NCBI RefSeq assembly: GCF_011250555.1
Contig: NZ_JAANMZ010000002.1
Span: forward strand, 124,001-188,000
Origin: Bacillus sp. MM2020_4
GTDB taxonomy: Bacteria; Bacillota; Bacilli; Bacillales; Cytobacillaceae
Direction of reading: 5' to 3'
DNA length: 64,000 bases
A program made the translations under genes and the position numbers. Numbering within the stretch: the first letter of the stretch is position 1; each line of letters begins with the position of its first letter. Below the pieces are notes generated by a model. It had not been told where the DNA came from. It saw nothing but the letters and a program-made list of their open reading frames with translations, and ran no database searches. Below are positions 30,530-40,382 of the stretch, in pieces.

Positions 30530-31228
30530 ATGGAACAAACATTAAAAATAACAAACGTCTTGTCAGATCCAACACGATACTACATTTATCAATACATTAC
30601 CAAACGTCATCAAGAAGTGACCGTCCAAGAAGTAGCTGAAAATTTTAATATTCATCCCAATGTGGCGAGACTGCATTTATCAAAGTTAGAAGATGTTAAC
30701 ATGTTAGTGTCAGAAACAAAAAAAACAGGGAAAGGTGGTCGCCCAAGCCGACTATATCGTTTATCCGATGATGTCATTCAGCTCCACTTCCCATACCGTG
30801 ACTACATGCTTTTGGCCAAAGTGGCCATTCAGACGATGATCTCCCTTGGAGAGGTCGGGAAACAAGCACTATTCTTAACCGGGAAACGATTTGGTACGGA
30901 AATGATTGAGCAGGAAATGGCAAAAAGATCTTTTGGTGAAGAATTAGAATTTGACCAAAAGCTAACAATATTAAAAAGTGCCGCAACATTAGCTGGTTTT
31001 TACCCGGAATTCGAAGCAAATGGCGATAAAACTAAAATTTATTTTCAGATTTTCAACTGCCCTTTTAAAGAGGTAGCAGAAGAACATACTGAAACAGTTT
31101 GCAATATGCATCATCAATTTTTGAAGGGGATGTTCGGTGCACTTTTCGAAACGGTTGAATTAATTGAAAAAGAAAACATGATTTCCGGGTGTGATACATG
31201 CTCATATCAAGCACTTGTAACAAACTAA
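30530..31228 (+). CDS. SufR-like transcription regulator with C-terminal Cys cluster
   Basis: 232 aa. Winged helix at residues ~1-85 ('LSDPTRYYIYQYITKRHQEV', 'NFNIHPNVARLHLSKLED', 'GGRPSRLYRLSD'), a sensing domain, and Cys at 'FNCPFKE', 'VCNMHHQFL' and 'SGCDTCSY'. This spacing is that of SufR-type regulators in which three or four Cys hold an iron-sulphur cluster. It could sense Fe-S or redox state; targets not visible. Monocistronic by spacing. ArsR/DeoR-family labels are also used for such proteins. Confidence 0.7.
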   Translation: MEQTLKITNVLSDPTRYYIYQYITKRHQEVTVQEVAENFNIHPNVARLHLSKLEDVNMLVSETKKTGKGGRPSRLYRLSDDVIQLHFPYRDYMLLAKVAIQTMISLGEVGKQALFLTGKRFGTEMIEQEMAKRSFGEELEFDQKLTILKSAATLAGFYPEFEANGDKTKIYFQIFNCPFKEVAEEHTETVCNMHHQFLKGMFGALFETVELIEKENMISGCDTCSYQALVTN

Positions 31229-31312
31229 TTCGAAACCATTATTTACATTGTACCTCCTTTTACATTATAATATTGTAATGATGGTATCGATGGGGTAAAA
31301 GGAGGGATACAT

Positions 31313-31555
31313 ATGGATCGCATGTTCAGAGTTTGTGGTTTCTGGACGGGCATTTTTACCGTAATGTTTTATCTAGGTGATATGGATAAAACTGCAATGT
31401 TATTTTTAGCTCAAACAGGATTCTTTGTACTGCTAAGCTACCTAAAGCTGTCTGAGCGTATGTATTTGCATATTTTCGCAGCATATTTAACGATTTTTTT
31501 CGCTGGCTTCACGTATTGGACTACATTCATGATGCCGCTTGGCGGAGGACATTGA
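31313..31555 (+). CDS. yqgY: YqgY, DUF2626 membrane protein
   Basis: 80 aa. Three membrane helices; 'RVCGFWTGIFTVMFYLGDMD' and 'ERMYLHIFAAYLTIFFAGFT' and the terminal 'MMPLGGGH' identify DUF2626. Conserved across Bacillus near comG. AAGGAGGGATACAT precedes the ATG. Role unknown. Confidence 0.9.
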   Translation: MDRMFRVCGFWTGIFTVMFYLGDMDKTAMLFLAQTGFFVLLSYLKLSERMYLHIFAAYLTIFFAGFTYWTTFMMPLGGGH

Positions 31556-31556
31556 G

Positions 31557-31589
31557 AAAAAGCCGGAGTAAAGCTCCGGCTTTTTTTAT
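31557..31589. terminator. Bidirectional terminator, yqgY / midA-like
   Basis: AGCCGGAG and CTCCGGCT with A-run before and T-run after; the minus-strand gene stop lies in its T-run. Confidence 0.9.
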
Positions 31590-32677
31590 TCTGTAAACAG
31601 ATCACTTTCACTTAATTGCAATCCTTTTTGTTGCACAATTATATGAAAATAAGAACTCATCCCAGAGGGCATAACTAAACTTCGTATCGCTCGATTGCGC
31701 TTGCTTACCTCTGAAAATGGATTCGGATCATAATGATTTTCTAATTCCTTCAGAATCCCGGCCTTCAATAAAAATTCATCCTGCCTTAGCTTGGTTAATA
31801 AATGTAATCCCACTTGCGCACCTTTTTGAATGAGGGAGTCAAAATGAATATGCGTTGTAATATCCATTTCCCCAGGATGCTGCAAGACATCATGAATCAT
31901 CGTATGTTGATAATATCCTCTCAGGCTCCCTTCCGCCCTCCGTGGATCCATCCATTCGTCATTCGTGTAACCGTAATCAGCCGTCACAACTATACCATTG
32001 GCTAACACGGTTGCTATTTCTTGAATCACCTTCTCCATTGGCAACGGAATTTCAATCCGCTGTTTTTCTTTTAAATTAATTTTACCCACTTCTAAAAATG
32101 ACAGAATTTCGGGATTCGTTAACGGAAGTTTCATCTCGTACAATCCATTATTTTCAGCTCCAACCATTACTTCAAAAAGTTTTCCATCTATTTTTTCAAT
32201 CACATGAACGGGAAGGGCATCAAAAAGTTCATTTGAGAAAATCATCCCTTCAAAATGATCTATTTCACTTAGACTCCCAACTTGAACAACAGAATGTTCA
32301 GGAAGCAGCATTTCCTGTTGTAATTTTAGATGATATGGGCTGCTTTCCACAATAATATATTGTAAGGAAGTTTTAATTGAATCATTCCACTCCTGCAAAA
32401 ATGCCTTTGCGAAGCGTCCGTTTCCTGCTCCAATTTCACAAAATACCGCAGGCAGACTTGTTGTTTGACAGATATGGGAAAACCATTTTGCTACTAGCCT
32501 TCCATATACATCCGAAATATTGCTAGTCGTAATGAAGTCCCCTTGGCGGCCAATTTTCTGCTTTTCCTTCATATAATAGCCAAATTTCGGATGATAAAGA
32601 ACAGCCTCCATATAGTCTGCATAAGTGATAAACCCATTTTTAGAATTTGAAATTAACTTTTGTAAATATGTAATCAT
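31586..32677 (-). CDS. MidA/NDUFAF7-like SAM-dependent methyltransferase
   Basis: 363 aa. 'GFITYADYMEAVLYHPKFGY', 'QGDFITTSNISDVYGRLVAK', 'FCEIGAGNGRFAKAFLQEW' (SAM motif I) and 'GMIFSNELFDALPVHVIEK' are diagnostic of the NDUFAF7/MidA family (COG1565), protein arginine methyltransferases in mitochondria. Bacterial role unknown. AAAAGGAGTCAAG precedes the ATG. An inverted repeat covers its 5' untranslated region. Confidence 0.88.
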   Translation of the reverse strand: MITYLQKLISNSKNGFITYADYMEAVLYHPKFGYYMKEKQKIGRQGDFITTSNISDVYGRLVAKWFSHICQTTSLPAVFCEIGAGNGRFAKAFLQEWNDSIKTSLQYIIVESSPYHLKLQQEMLLPEHSVVQVGSLSEIDHFEGMIFSNELFDALPVHVIEKIDGKLFEVMVGAENNGLYEMKLPLTNPEILSFLEVGKINLKEKQRIEIPLPMEKVIQEIATVLANGIVVTADYGYTNDEWMDPRRAEGSLRGYYQHTMIHDVLQHPGEMDITTHIHFDSLIQKGAQVGLHLLTKLRQDEFLLKAGILKELENHYDPNPFSEVSKRNRAIRSLVMPSGMSSYFHIIVQQKGLQLSESDLFTE

Positions 32678-32692
32678 CTTGACTCCTTTTCA

Positions 32693-32716
32693 ATTAACAC
32701 TATTGACATAGTGTTA
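32693..32716. promoter_or_regulatory. Palindromic operator-like site upstream of the methyltransferase
   Basis: TTAACACTA-TTGACA-TAGTGTTAA, perfect 9-bp arms. On the minus strand a TTGTTA-17-TATAAC promoter lies just upstream; on the plus strand the centre TTGACA pairs with TATTGT 17 bases later. Confidence 0.5.
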
Positions 32717-32786
32717 ACTTTGTTATATTGTTAGGATAGTAGCTTAACAATATCCCCTCCCATTATAAGAAAAAAGAACATCCCCT

Positions 32787-32822
32787 AGAAAGACCCTTCT
32801 CATCGGTGAGAAGGGTCTTTCT
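32787..32822. terminator. Long hairpin after yqgX
   Basis: AGAAAGACCCTTCTC and GAGAAGGGTCTTTCT form a 15-bp stem with a 6-base loop. No long U-run on either strand, but it follows the yqgX stop and probably ends or stabilises that transcript. Confidence 0.6.
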
Positions 32823-32841
32823 ATTTATGGTTTAAAAAATA

Positions 32842-33477
32842 TTAAAAACCATTCAAAAATGGATTGCTATCCATTTCCTCCCCAATTGTAGTCACGGCGC
32901 CATGACCGGACAGGACATAGGTTTCTTCAGGCAACGTTAACAGCTTGTCATGAATGCTTTTTAATAACTGGGCGTTATTACCTCCGGGAAGATCTGTTCT
33001 CCCAATACTGCCCTGAAATAAGGCGTCACCGGAGATGACAAACCCATCCTTCTCAAAATAAAAAGAAACACTGCCAGGCGAATGTCCGGGTGTATGCGAA
33101 ACATCAAACTCAAAATCCCCTATTTTCATTGTGCCTTCGTTTTTGATGATGTGATCAGCAGGATTTACACGAATAGGTTCAACATGCATAAACATTTGTG
33201 AACCGTTTAATGCGGGATCACCCAGCCACTTTTCTTCTTGCTTATGAACGTATACAGGAATTTTATATGCCTCTCTTACCACATTGACCGCACCTATATG
33301 ATCAAAATGAGCATGCGTTAAAATTATCGCAACGGGCTTTAATTTTCTCTCCTGCAATAAATGAATCAATTTATTTCCTTCTCCGCCTGGATCAAAAATT
33401 AAACATGTTCGGTCAGAATTTTCAACTAGATAACAATTTGTTTGCAATGCCCCTAAGGGAATTTGCTGCCATTTCAT
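32842..33477 (-). CDS. yqgX: YqgX, MBL-fold (glyoxalase II-like) hydrolase
   Basis: 211 aa from ATG 33477 (GGAGGACCTTTTTT upstream). 'ILTHAHFDHIGAVNVVREAY' has HxHxDH; 'SHTPGHSPGSVSFYFE' and 'SGDALFQGSIGRTDLPGG' complete the ligands; 'LSGHGAVTTIGEE' closes. In Bacillus YqgX has been linked to hydroxyacylglutathione- or bacillithiol-thioester hydrolysis by similarity. No substrate can be read from the sequence. Confidence 0.9.
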   Translation of the reverse strand: MKWQQIPLGALQTNCYLVENSDRTCLIFDPGGEGNKLIHLLQERKLKPVAIILTHAHFDHIGAVNVVREAYKIPVYVHKQEEKWLGDPALNGSQMFMHVEPIRVNPADHIIKNEGTMKIGDFEFDVSHTPGHSPGSVSFYFEKDGFVISGDALFQGSIGRTDLPGGNNAQLLKSIHDKLLTLPEETYVLSGHGAVTTIGEEMDSNPFLNGF

Positions 33478-33687
33478 AAAAAAGGTCCTCCAATGCAATG
33501 TCATAGGTTTATTTTACCTCATAACCTGTGGACAAGGAAATCACTGATCTGATATTGCACTATTTTTGCTCTCGACAAATCCAATAAAAGAATATAAAAT
33601 AGGATTGGAATGTATATAATATAGTTACATAATATTTTTGAACATGTAAGGCTTCTTGCCTGCTTATGCTAAAAAGGGGGATTAATC

Positions 33688-33864
33688 ATGGGTTTAGTTA
33701 TTATTTTTGCCATCGTAACCGTTCTTGCTGCCTTCGGTGGGTATAGCGCACTAAAGAACAAAAACTTCTTAGGTGCATTTTGGGGAGTTGCTTCCTTCTT
33801 TGTTTTTGGCTGGTTTACCGTCATGACAATCATTAATTCTGGATTTCCTACTGGATCGCATTAA
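33688..33864 (+). CDS. yqgW: YqgW, DUF2759 small membrane protein
   Basis: 58 aa: MGLVIIFAIVTVLAAFGGYS, then a second membrane helix ('FWGVASFFVFGWFTVMTI'). AAAGGGGGATTAATC precedes the ATG. Order next to yqgX and yqgU supports YqgW. Two-helix membrane protein of unknown role. Confidence 0.85.
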   Translation: MGLVIIFAIVTVLAAFGGYSALKNKNFLGAFWGVASFFVFGWFTVMTIINSGFPTGSH

Positions 33865-33893
33865 AAAGGACTGTCAATGACAGTCTTTTTTAT
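33865..33893. terminator. Terminator after yqgW, shared with yqgU end
   Basis: GACTGTCA and TGACAGTC with T6 after and an A-run before. Confidence 0.85.
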
Positions 33894-35023
33894 TTCTGTA
33901 TGAGCTCATATATTTTTTTGGCTTGTAGATCGATAATTTTTTCAAATTGGTAGCCGTACAGTAGGGCTCCACCAGATGGCGAAAAATAGATCGGTTCATT
34001 ATCCAAGCCTTCCATAATCAGATTACTGCTTTTCCCTTTCAAATCATAGCTTTCCAGTTGGAACCCATCTGAGTAAGTATCCATTTCACCACTTTTTAGC
34101 GGCCTAAACGTGATAAATTGTCCCTTCTTTTCATTAAAATCAAAATATGGAACTAACCAATCGGAATACTTTGTAAGCTGTGGGATTGAAAAGGTAAAAA
34201 ACTTTTTCAACTCTTTGTCAAAAAATGAATAGTCTGCCATCGTTTGATCGTGTTCATTTACGGAGACAGCCATGAGCAGATCACGATATGTTGAAAAATG
34301 GATTGCTGATTGGATCACCGTTTTTTCGTTCCCATTTTTTGATCCTTTCATGATAAGAGGAGCAGATAAGGATGGATTTTCTTGGTCCCAATCTAAAAAG
34401 ACTTCCTCTTCCCCATTCATCCATTTAACAAAGGGCTGCCGTAAGAAGACCTCAGTGTTTGTTGCCTTGTTCATATCCAATAAAAATAGCTGGAAACTCC
34501 AATCCTCAGCAAATTTCGATACCAAAATCTCTGACTCATTATACGGATTCCATTCAAATACTAATTCATAGGATGGAAAAGACTTCTCCATTTGTTCTGT
34601 CCCTTTTAAATCGATGATGGTGACATGTCCTTCATATGATGATGGCGAAGAATGAACCAAAAGATACTTTTTCGAGGGACTGATCTGTACAGTAACAATT
34701 GGATTCTTGCTCTCGTAAATCAAGCTACTTTTACCTGTAAAAAGATTATATTGAAAGACTCTTGAAGTTTGTTCAAGATTGGTTATATAAACTATTTCCG
34801 TCTCAGAAAGCCATCCAGCAGCTTTGTAATATTCCCCCGCACCGTTCGGAATGGCAATAGGTATCTTCCATTCATCCTCTACAGCTGAGACGGGCGCTTT
34901 AGATTTTTCACTTTTAGCATGATGTGTAGGCTCTACATTATTCATGCATCCACCTAATAGGAGGGTCAATAATAATAGGCTGGATAGTAATAAAATACCC
35001 CTTACTCGTTTAAGCTGGTACAA
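33890..35023 (-). CDS. yqgU: YqgU-like lipoprotein
   Basis: 377 aa. Signal peptide with lipobox 'LLLLTLLLGGC' (lipid-anchored Cys at ~26), then about 300 residues of WD/TolB-like blades ('IVTVQISPSKKYLLVHSSPS', 'EPIYFSPSGGALLYGYQ'). Faces the outside of the membrane. Identified as YqgU from position between yqgW and yqgT. Function unknown. Confidence 0.78.
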   Translation of the reverse strand: MYQLKRVRGILLLSSLLLLTLLLGGCMNNVEPTHHAKSEKSKAPVSAVEDEWKIPIAIPNGAGEYYKAAGWLSETEIVYITNLEQTSRVFQYNLFTGKSSLIYESKNPIVTVQISPSKKYLLVHSSPSSYEGHVTIIDLKGTEQMEKSFPSYELVFEWNPYNESEILVSKFAEDWSFQLFLLDMNKATNTEVFLRQPFVKWMNGEEEVFLDWDQENPSLSAPLIMKGSKNGNEKTVIQSAIHFSTYRDLLMAVSVNEHDQTMADYSFFDKELKKFFTFSIPQLTKYSDWLVPYFDFNEKKGQFITFRPLKSGEMDTYSDGFQLESYDLKGKSSNLIMEGLDNEPIYFSPSGGALLYGYQFEKIIDLQAKKIYELIQK

Positions 35024-35116
35024 TTTAAATAGATCCCTCCCCCAAATTTCCTCTCTATTGTTAGTACGTTTTTTTTACAGAAATGTTTCAATATTTCAAA
35101 CACATTAAAACAAATA

Positions 35117-35141
35117 GGAAAAAAGCCTTAGTGAACGGCTT
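35117..35141 (-). terminator. yqgT terminator
   Basis: Minus strand AAGCC-loop-GGCTT followed by TTTTTT, after the yqgT stop. Confidence 0.65.
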
Positions 35142-35199
35142 CTACTTTTTTTGTACACATTGCTAACTTATTGTATGGAGAATATCGAGGGATTACAAG

Positions 35200-36093
35200 T
35201 CAAAATTTAAGGGCAGCTAAGAAAATTCCTTCGGCACTTTTAAGGATCTTCAAAAATTGAGATAGTGGAAGTGGATTGATCCCCTTACCCAATTCAAGTG
35301 TAAAACCCGGACGCTTAAACTCTTGAATAAACCAATCTTTGAATCCGGCATGGCTGTTAACATACCTAATGGCTTGGTACCCACTTACTCTCTCAAATTC
35401 CTTTGCGAGTTTCTCAGACTCAGAGGGTTCATAGCCTTCATACCCCCAATAAAATTCTTCTCCTTGGGTATGAAAGGCTAAAACACAATCATATGAATTC
35501 TTTTTTACCAAATCCGCCATGGCAACTGCCTCAGGTTCTGTTAATGGTGCATGGCCCGGAAAGTCCCTCGGTGCTGGAGATTTTGGTTGTTTGTTTTGCC
35601 TGCAAATGTCCCAGTTGGCCGGAAACTGGTTATTTAAGTCGATTCCATTAATATTGGCCTTCCAATGAATGAAATCATCGCTCCCCTCATTCATCCTCAT
35701 GACCTCTTCCCTAAGGTGATCTGGTGGCCCATTTAGGACCAGGTCTACTCCATCAGGATTAACCATCGGAACAACGGATAGCTCAACCTCTTGGTAAAGA
35801 TTGAGAACCTTGCTACCTTTCATTAACGTTCCATTCGTTAAAGCCAGCAAGTAATGATTTACCAAACTGATCAATACCATGGTAGTAATCCATTCATTTG
35901 CATGAAAAGATCCATTCATATGTATCTTTTTTGATCCTTTTCCAATCTTAATCTCATGAATCGGATTACCCAGAACACTATTCCCAATGGTATTTACTGC
36001 AATAAAAGGATATTTCCTTTTGAATTCATTGATTATTTTAACAAGCTTTTTATAGTCATAAGCATATGTTCCAATATTAAGCGATTGATCCAT
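35200..36093 (-). CDS. yqgT: YqgT, M14 family zinc carboxypeptidase-like peptidase
   Basis: 297 aa. Zinc ligands in 'HMNGSFHANEWITTMVLISL' (HxxE), 'VPMVNPDGVDLVLNG', 'GIDLNNQFPANWDI', 'AFHTQGEEFYWGYEG' and catalytic Glu in 'RPGFTLELGKG'. These are the gamma-D-glutamyl-L-diamino acid endopeptidase I type, which cuts peptidoglycan stem peptides. No signal peptide and no LysM domains here, so it may act in the cytoplasm on recycled muropeptides. Confidence 0.9.
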   Translation of the reverse strand: MDQSLNIGTYAYDYKKLVKIINEFKRKYPFIAVNTIGNSVLGNPIHEIKIGKGSKKIHMNGSFHANEWITTMVLISLVNHYLLALTNGTLMKGSKVLNLYQEVELSVVPMVNPDGVDLVLNGPPDHLREEVMRMNEGSDDFIHWKANINGIDLNNQFPANWDICRQNKQPKSPAPRDFPGHAPLTEPEAVAMADLVKKNSYDCVLAFHTQGEEFYWGYEGYEPSESEKLAKEFERVSGYQAIRYVNSHAGFKDWFIQEFKRPGFTLELGKGINPLPLSQFLKILKSAEGIFLAALKF

Positions 36094-36147
36094 ATTATTT
36101 CTCCCCCCATCTTAAAGAATCATATGAGTGATCCCGAAAAAAATGAT

Positions 36148-36180
36148 AAAAAAAGCCCGAATTTCAGGATCGGGCTTTTT
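36148..36180 (-). terminator. glcK terminator
   Basis: AAAGCCCGA and TCGGGCTTT stem with T-run on the minus strand. Confidence 0.85.
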
Positions 36181-36190
36181 AAAAGGAAAC

Positions 36191-37165
36191 CTATTTATTT
36201 AATTTATTTTTAATAAGCCAGGCTGCACCAAGTACACCCGCATCATTCCCTAACGTAGCAAGAGCTAACTGCGTGGAATCCATAACTGCTGAAAAAGTAA
36301 ATTTAGCAAAGTTTTCATTTATACCGTCCAGTAAAATAGCCCCTGCTTTAGAAACGCCACCGCCCAAAACGATTTTTTCCGGATTTAGCGTATTAGCAAT
36401 ACCGCCTAAAACAAAACCTAAATGGAAGGAAACCTCATCTAATACTTTTCTGGCTAATGGGTCGCCTTTTCTAGCAGTGTCAAAAACGTCCTTTGCGGTG
36501 ATTTTCCCATGTACTTCAAGCAGTGTGCTTAATTCACCCGATGTTTCATGGTTACTTAATTCTTCCATTGCTAATCGAACAATTCCTGTAGCAGAGGCAA
36601 CCGTTTCGAGGCAGCCTTTCCTGCCGCAATTACATGGAGCCCCACCGGAGGGAACCGCTGTTATATGTCCTATTTCTCCTGCTGCGCCGTTTATTCCTTG
36701 AACAATAGTACCATTCGCAATTACTCCACCGCCAACACCAGTCCCTAATGTGACACAGACAAGATCCTTTGCACCATTCCCAGCACCCTTCCACATCTCA
36801 CCCAATGCTGCACAGTTTGCATCATTCTCAATCGCTGCCGGGAGGGAGGTGGCTGCTTCGAGACTCTCCTGTAACGGAAAGTTATCCTTCCAACCTAAAT
36901 TCACCGCATTCAAAATAACTCCTCTTTCATAATCCATCGGCCCAGGTGCACCCATACCAATTCCAGCCAGCTTGTCATTTGTCACTGCAAGCTCAGCTAG
37001 TTTTTCAGAAAGTGCATTCGCAATATTTCGAGTAATATTTTGACCTTCATTAGAATTATCTGTAGGAATTTCCCATTTGTGTGTAATTTCCCCATCAAAC
37101 GTAATAAAAGCTATTTTAGTAGTTGTACCGCCAAGATCAACACCAGCTATCCATTGTTCCGCCAT
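36191..37165 (-). CDS. glcK: Glucokinase, ROK family
   Basis: 324 aa from ATG 37165 (AGGTGGAAACT upstream). N-terminal ATP-binding 'AGVDLGGTTTKIAFI', 'GMGAPGPMDYERGVI', catalytic 'ENDANCAALGE', 'VTLGTGVGGGVI' and zinc motif 'GHITAVPSGGAPCNCGRKGC'. Phosphorylates glucose at C6. Matches B. subtilis GlcK (YqgR). Likely co-transcribed with yqgQ and gluP upstream. Confidence 0.95.
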   Translation of the reverse strand: MAEQWIAGVDLGGTTTKIAFITFDGEITHKWEIPTDNSNEGQNITRNIANALSEKLAELAVTNDKLAGIGMGAPGPMDYERGVILNAVNLGWKDNFPLQESLEAATSLPAAIENDANCAALGEMWKGAGNGAKDLVCVTLGTGVGGGVIANGTIVQGINGAAGEIGHITAVPSGGAPCNCGRKGCLETVASATGIVRLAMEELSNHETSGELSTLLEVHGKITAKDVFDTARKGDPLARKVLDEVSFHLGFVLGGIANTLNPEKIVLGGGVSKAGAILLDGINENFAKFTFSAVMDSTQLALATLGNDAGVLGAAWLIKNKLNK

Positions 37166-37174
37166 AGTTTCCAC

Positions 37175-37384
37175 CTATCTTTGTTTACTTTTTTCTTTTT
37201 GTATTTGGATTTCGTGCCGTAAAATTAAAAGTGCTGTTTGAAATTCTCTTGTTTCGATTAACTGCGCCTGGTACAATTCCTTTAATTCTGACTCCATCAA
37301 TTCCAGGTCCCCGACACGATCACCCACATAAATAATCGTCCCAAATTGCTTTAAAAATTGTTGAATTTCATAAATTGTTTTCAT
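37175..37384 (-). CDS. yqgQ: YqgQ, DUF910 small protein
   Basis: 69 aa. 'IYEIQQFLKQFGTIIYVGDR' and 'DLELMESELKELYQAQLIE' identify YqgQ. All-helical, thought to bind single-stranded nucleic acid from its structure. GGAGGGTAGTTAGAAAGA precedes the ATG. Confidence 0.92.
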   Translation of the reverse strand: MKTIYEIQQFLKQFGTIIYVGDRVGDLELMESELKELYQAQLIETREFQTALLILRHEIQIQKEKSKQR

Positions 37385-37393
37385 TCTTTCTAA

Positions 37394-38956
37394 CTACCCT
37401 CCTTCTCCAATAGATTGAAGATGTTGATTAATTTCACGTACTAAATCAGAATATTGTTTTTGTTTTGGTTCGAGTTCTGCAGCCTTACCAGCATTCACCT
37501 TTGCTTGTATTATATCGTTTTCCTCCAGATTAATCAGCGCAAGATTATAGTAGGCTTCATCGAAATTAGGGTCAAGTTTAATAGCCTTTTGTAAATGTCC
37601 CTTTGCATCAGAAAGCATTTCCTTCTTTATTTCAACAAAGGATAGGAGAAAATAGGTTTTCTCGGACAAGTGATCTGCTTTCTCTTCAGATTCTTTCAAT
37701 ACATGGTATGCTTGATCATACTTGTTCTGTTTTATATATTCTTGTGCCATCAGTAGGTGAGCATTTTCATCATTCGATTTGGCCGATGGGCTATAACCAT
37801 AGCTGATTGCTCCCCAGACAATGGCAATCGAAGCAAAAGAAAAGAGTAATTGCCAGCCCAGCTTTTTCTTTTTTGGAAAATGGACAACACCTGCTGCCAA
37901 GAATCCACCTGCCAAGCCGCCAAGATGTCCTGCAACATCGATCCCTGATGCAGAAAAACTGAAAACAAGGTTTATACCAAGGACAATAATCAAATTCATT
38001 CCCATTGTACGGGAAAATAGCTTTGGATAAATCACACCAAAATACAATAACGCACCAAAACAACCGTAAATAGCGCCACTTGCTCCTGCTGATAAGGTAG
38101 AACTAAAGATAAAACTAGCCATTACACCCGCGAAACCAGCGAATAAATAAATCAACAGAAAACGTATACTGCCAAAGATTTTTTCGACAGTTAGACCTAG
38201 AAAATACAGGGCAAGGGTATTCATTGCCAAATGCACAAAGCCAATATGCAAGAAAATGGGTGTGATAAATCGCCACCATTCTCCTCCTAAAATTAATTGA
38301 TTGACCTTTGCCCCGTATTTAATCAGTGTCGAAGTATTCGTACTCCCGCCATGTAATTCAAGCCAGAAAAAAACAATGGCTTGAATGGCGATAAACACAT
38401 ATGTAAAGAAGGGTTTCCCATTTGAAAGAATGGCCCTTTCCGTTTTAACTTCCTTTTTCACAAAATCCAAGGACGCTTCCTTTATTGATTCAACATCCTG
38501 ATCCGTATATTCATCCACAAAGGCAAAGTAAATCTCTTTTCCCACCCTTTCAGAAATACGCCTAAATCCCGCATCAAATTCTCCCTTTGCAAGTAAAATC
38601 GAACTGACGATTGTTTTATTTCCTTCCGGAAAAATAAACGGATTGGCGAGTCGATATTCATATTCATCAACAGGTGGAAATGGACTTATATAGATATTCA
38701 TCACATGTAATTCAGATCGGCCAAGTTGTTTACGGACTCTTTCCCCATTGGCAGCAGTAAATTCGATATCTCTCTGCATGGCATTACTCCAATCTAAATC
38801 ATGGAGCAGCATACGAATAATGGGTGCCTGCTTATTTTCAACTTTTTCAAGCCATAGTTCTTTTTGATTGTCAAACAATTGTATCATTCGATAACCATGC
38901 TCAGAGATGAAAGAATAAGCCAGCCTCCAAAAGATGTAACTCTCTTTATTACTCAT
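37394..38956 (-). CDS. gluP: Rhomboid intramembrane protease GluP with TPR C-terminus
   Basis: 520 aa. N-terminal soluble domain (~1-180), then seven membrane helices: 'WWRFITPIFLHIGFVHLAMN' (HxxxN), catalytic Ser in 'SAGASGAIYGCFGALLYFGV' and catalytic His in 'VAGHLGGLAGGFLAAG'. Tetratricopeptide repeats occupy ~400-515 ('FDEAYYNLALINLEENDIIQ'). Matches B. subtilis GluP/YqgP, which cleaves membrane proteins and assists MgtE degradation. Full length. Confidence 0.95.
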   Translation of the reverse strand: MSNKESYIFWRLAYSFISEHGYRMIQLFDNQKELWLEKVENKQAPIIRMLLHDLDWSNAMQRDIEFTAANGERVRKQLGRSELHVMNIYISPFPPVDEYEYRLANPFIFPEGNKTIVSSILLAKGEFDAGFRRISERVGKEIYFAFVDEYTDQDVESIKEASLDFVKKEVKTERAILSNGKPFFTYVFIAIQAIVFFWLELHGGSTNTSTLIKYGAKVNQLILGGEWWRFITPIFLHIGFVHLAMNTLALYFLGLTVEKIFGSIRFLLIYLFAGFAGVMASFIFSSTLSAGASGAIYGCFGALLYFGVIYPKLFSRTMGMNLIIVLGINLVFSFSASGIDVAGHLGGLAGGFLAAGVVHFPKKKKLGWQLLFSFASIAIVWGAISYGYSPSAKSNDENAHLLMAQEYIKQNKYDQAYHVLKESEEKADHLSEKTYFLLSFVEIKKEMLSDAKGHLQKAIKLDPNFDEAYYNLALINLEENDIIQAKVNAGKAAELEPKQKQYSDLVREINQHLQSIGEGG

Positions 38957-39097
38957 TTCTCCCCTACTTCCTAATCACGTAGTACCTATAGATTTAGACA
39001 TAACAAACAATATTTATTTTTGACGCGTTCCTTTTATTATAAACGAAGGATGCTGTTTTAGATGACTAAAACGATCTTAATTATGGATATTTATTAA

Positions 39098-39137
39098 ACA
39101 AAAAGACCATCTGTGGTTTTCACCATTCAGATGGTCT
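39098..39137 (-). terminator. yqgO terminator
   Basis: AGACCATCTG and CAGATGGTCT, perfect 10-bp stem, followed by TTTTTGTTT on the minus strand. The stem includes the end of the coding region. Confidence 0.85.
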
Positions 39138-39317
39138 TCCAAATACAGATTGCATCATTTTATTTTTCACACTAGGTAAACTCATCATCGAACCAACTGC
39201 AAGCCGGCGCAACCAGCTTGAGCCTAGCAGGACGTTAATAATTCGATACCGGAAACGGTATGCAAAATAACCGATTGAACCAATCATAAAAATCGAAGTT
39301 AGCATTCGAGACATCAT
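39120..39317 (-). CDS. yqgO: YqgO-like small membrane protein
   Basis: 65 aa. One N-terminal membrane helix ('MLTSIFMIGSIGYFAYRFRY') followed by a basic stretch. Place between gluP and the yqgN end of the cluster suggests YqgO, but the sequence itself is not decisive. Confidence 0.6.
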   Translation of the reverse strand: MMSRMLTSIFMIGSIGYFAYRFRYRIINVLLGSSWLRRLAVGSMMSLPSVKNKMMQSVFGRPSEW

Positions 39318-39407
39318 TAATCCCTCCTGCTATTAGTTTGTGATAGTGGCAGTTATTTTATCCAAACTATAAAAAAGATTCCAATGGGAAGAAACAGGAC
39401 CACTATA

Positions 39408-40382
<975 letters not shown>

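Noticed and set aside
36273..36701. 142-aa plus-strand frame opposite glcK
   Set aside because: Shadow of glucokinase, Pro/Ser-rich as expected from antisense of a ROK gene.
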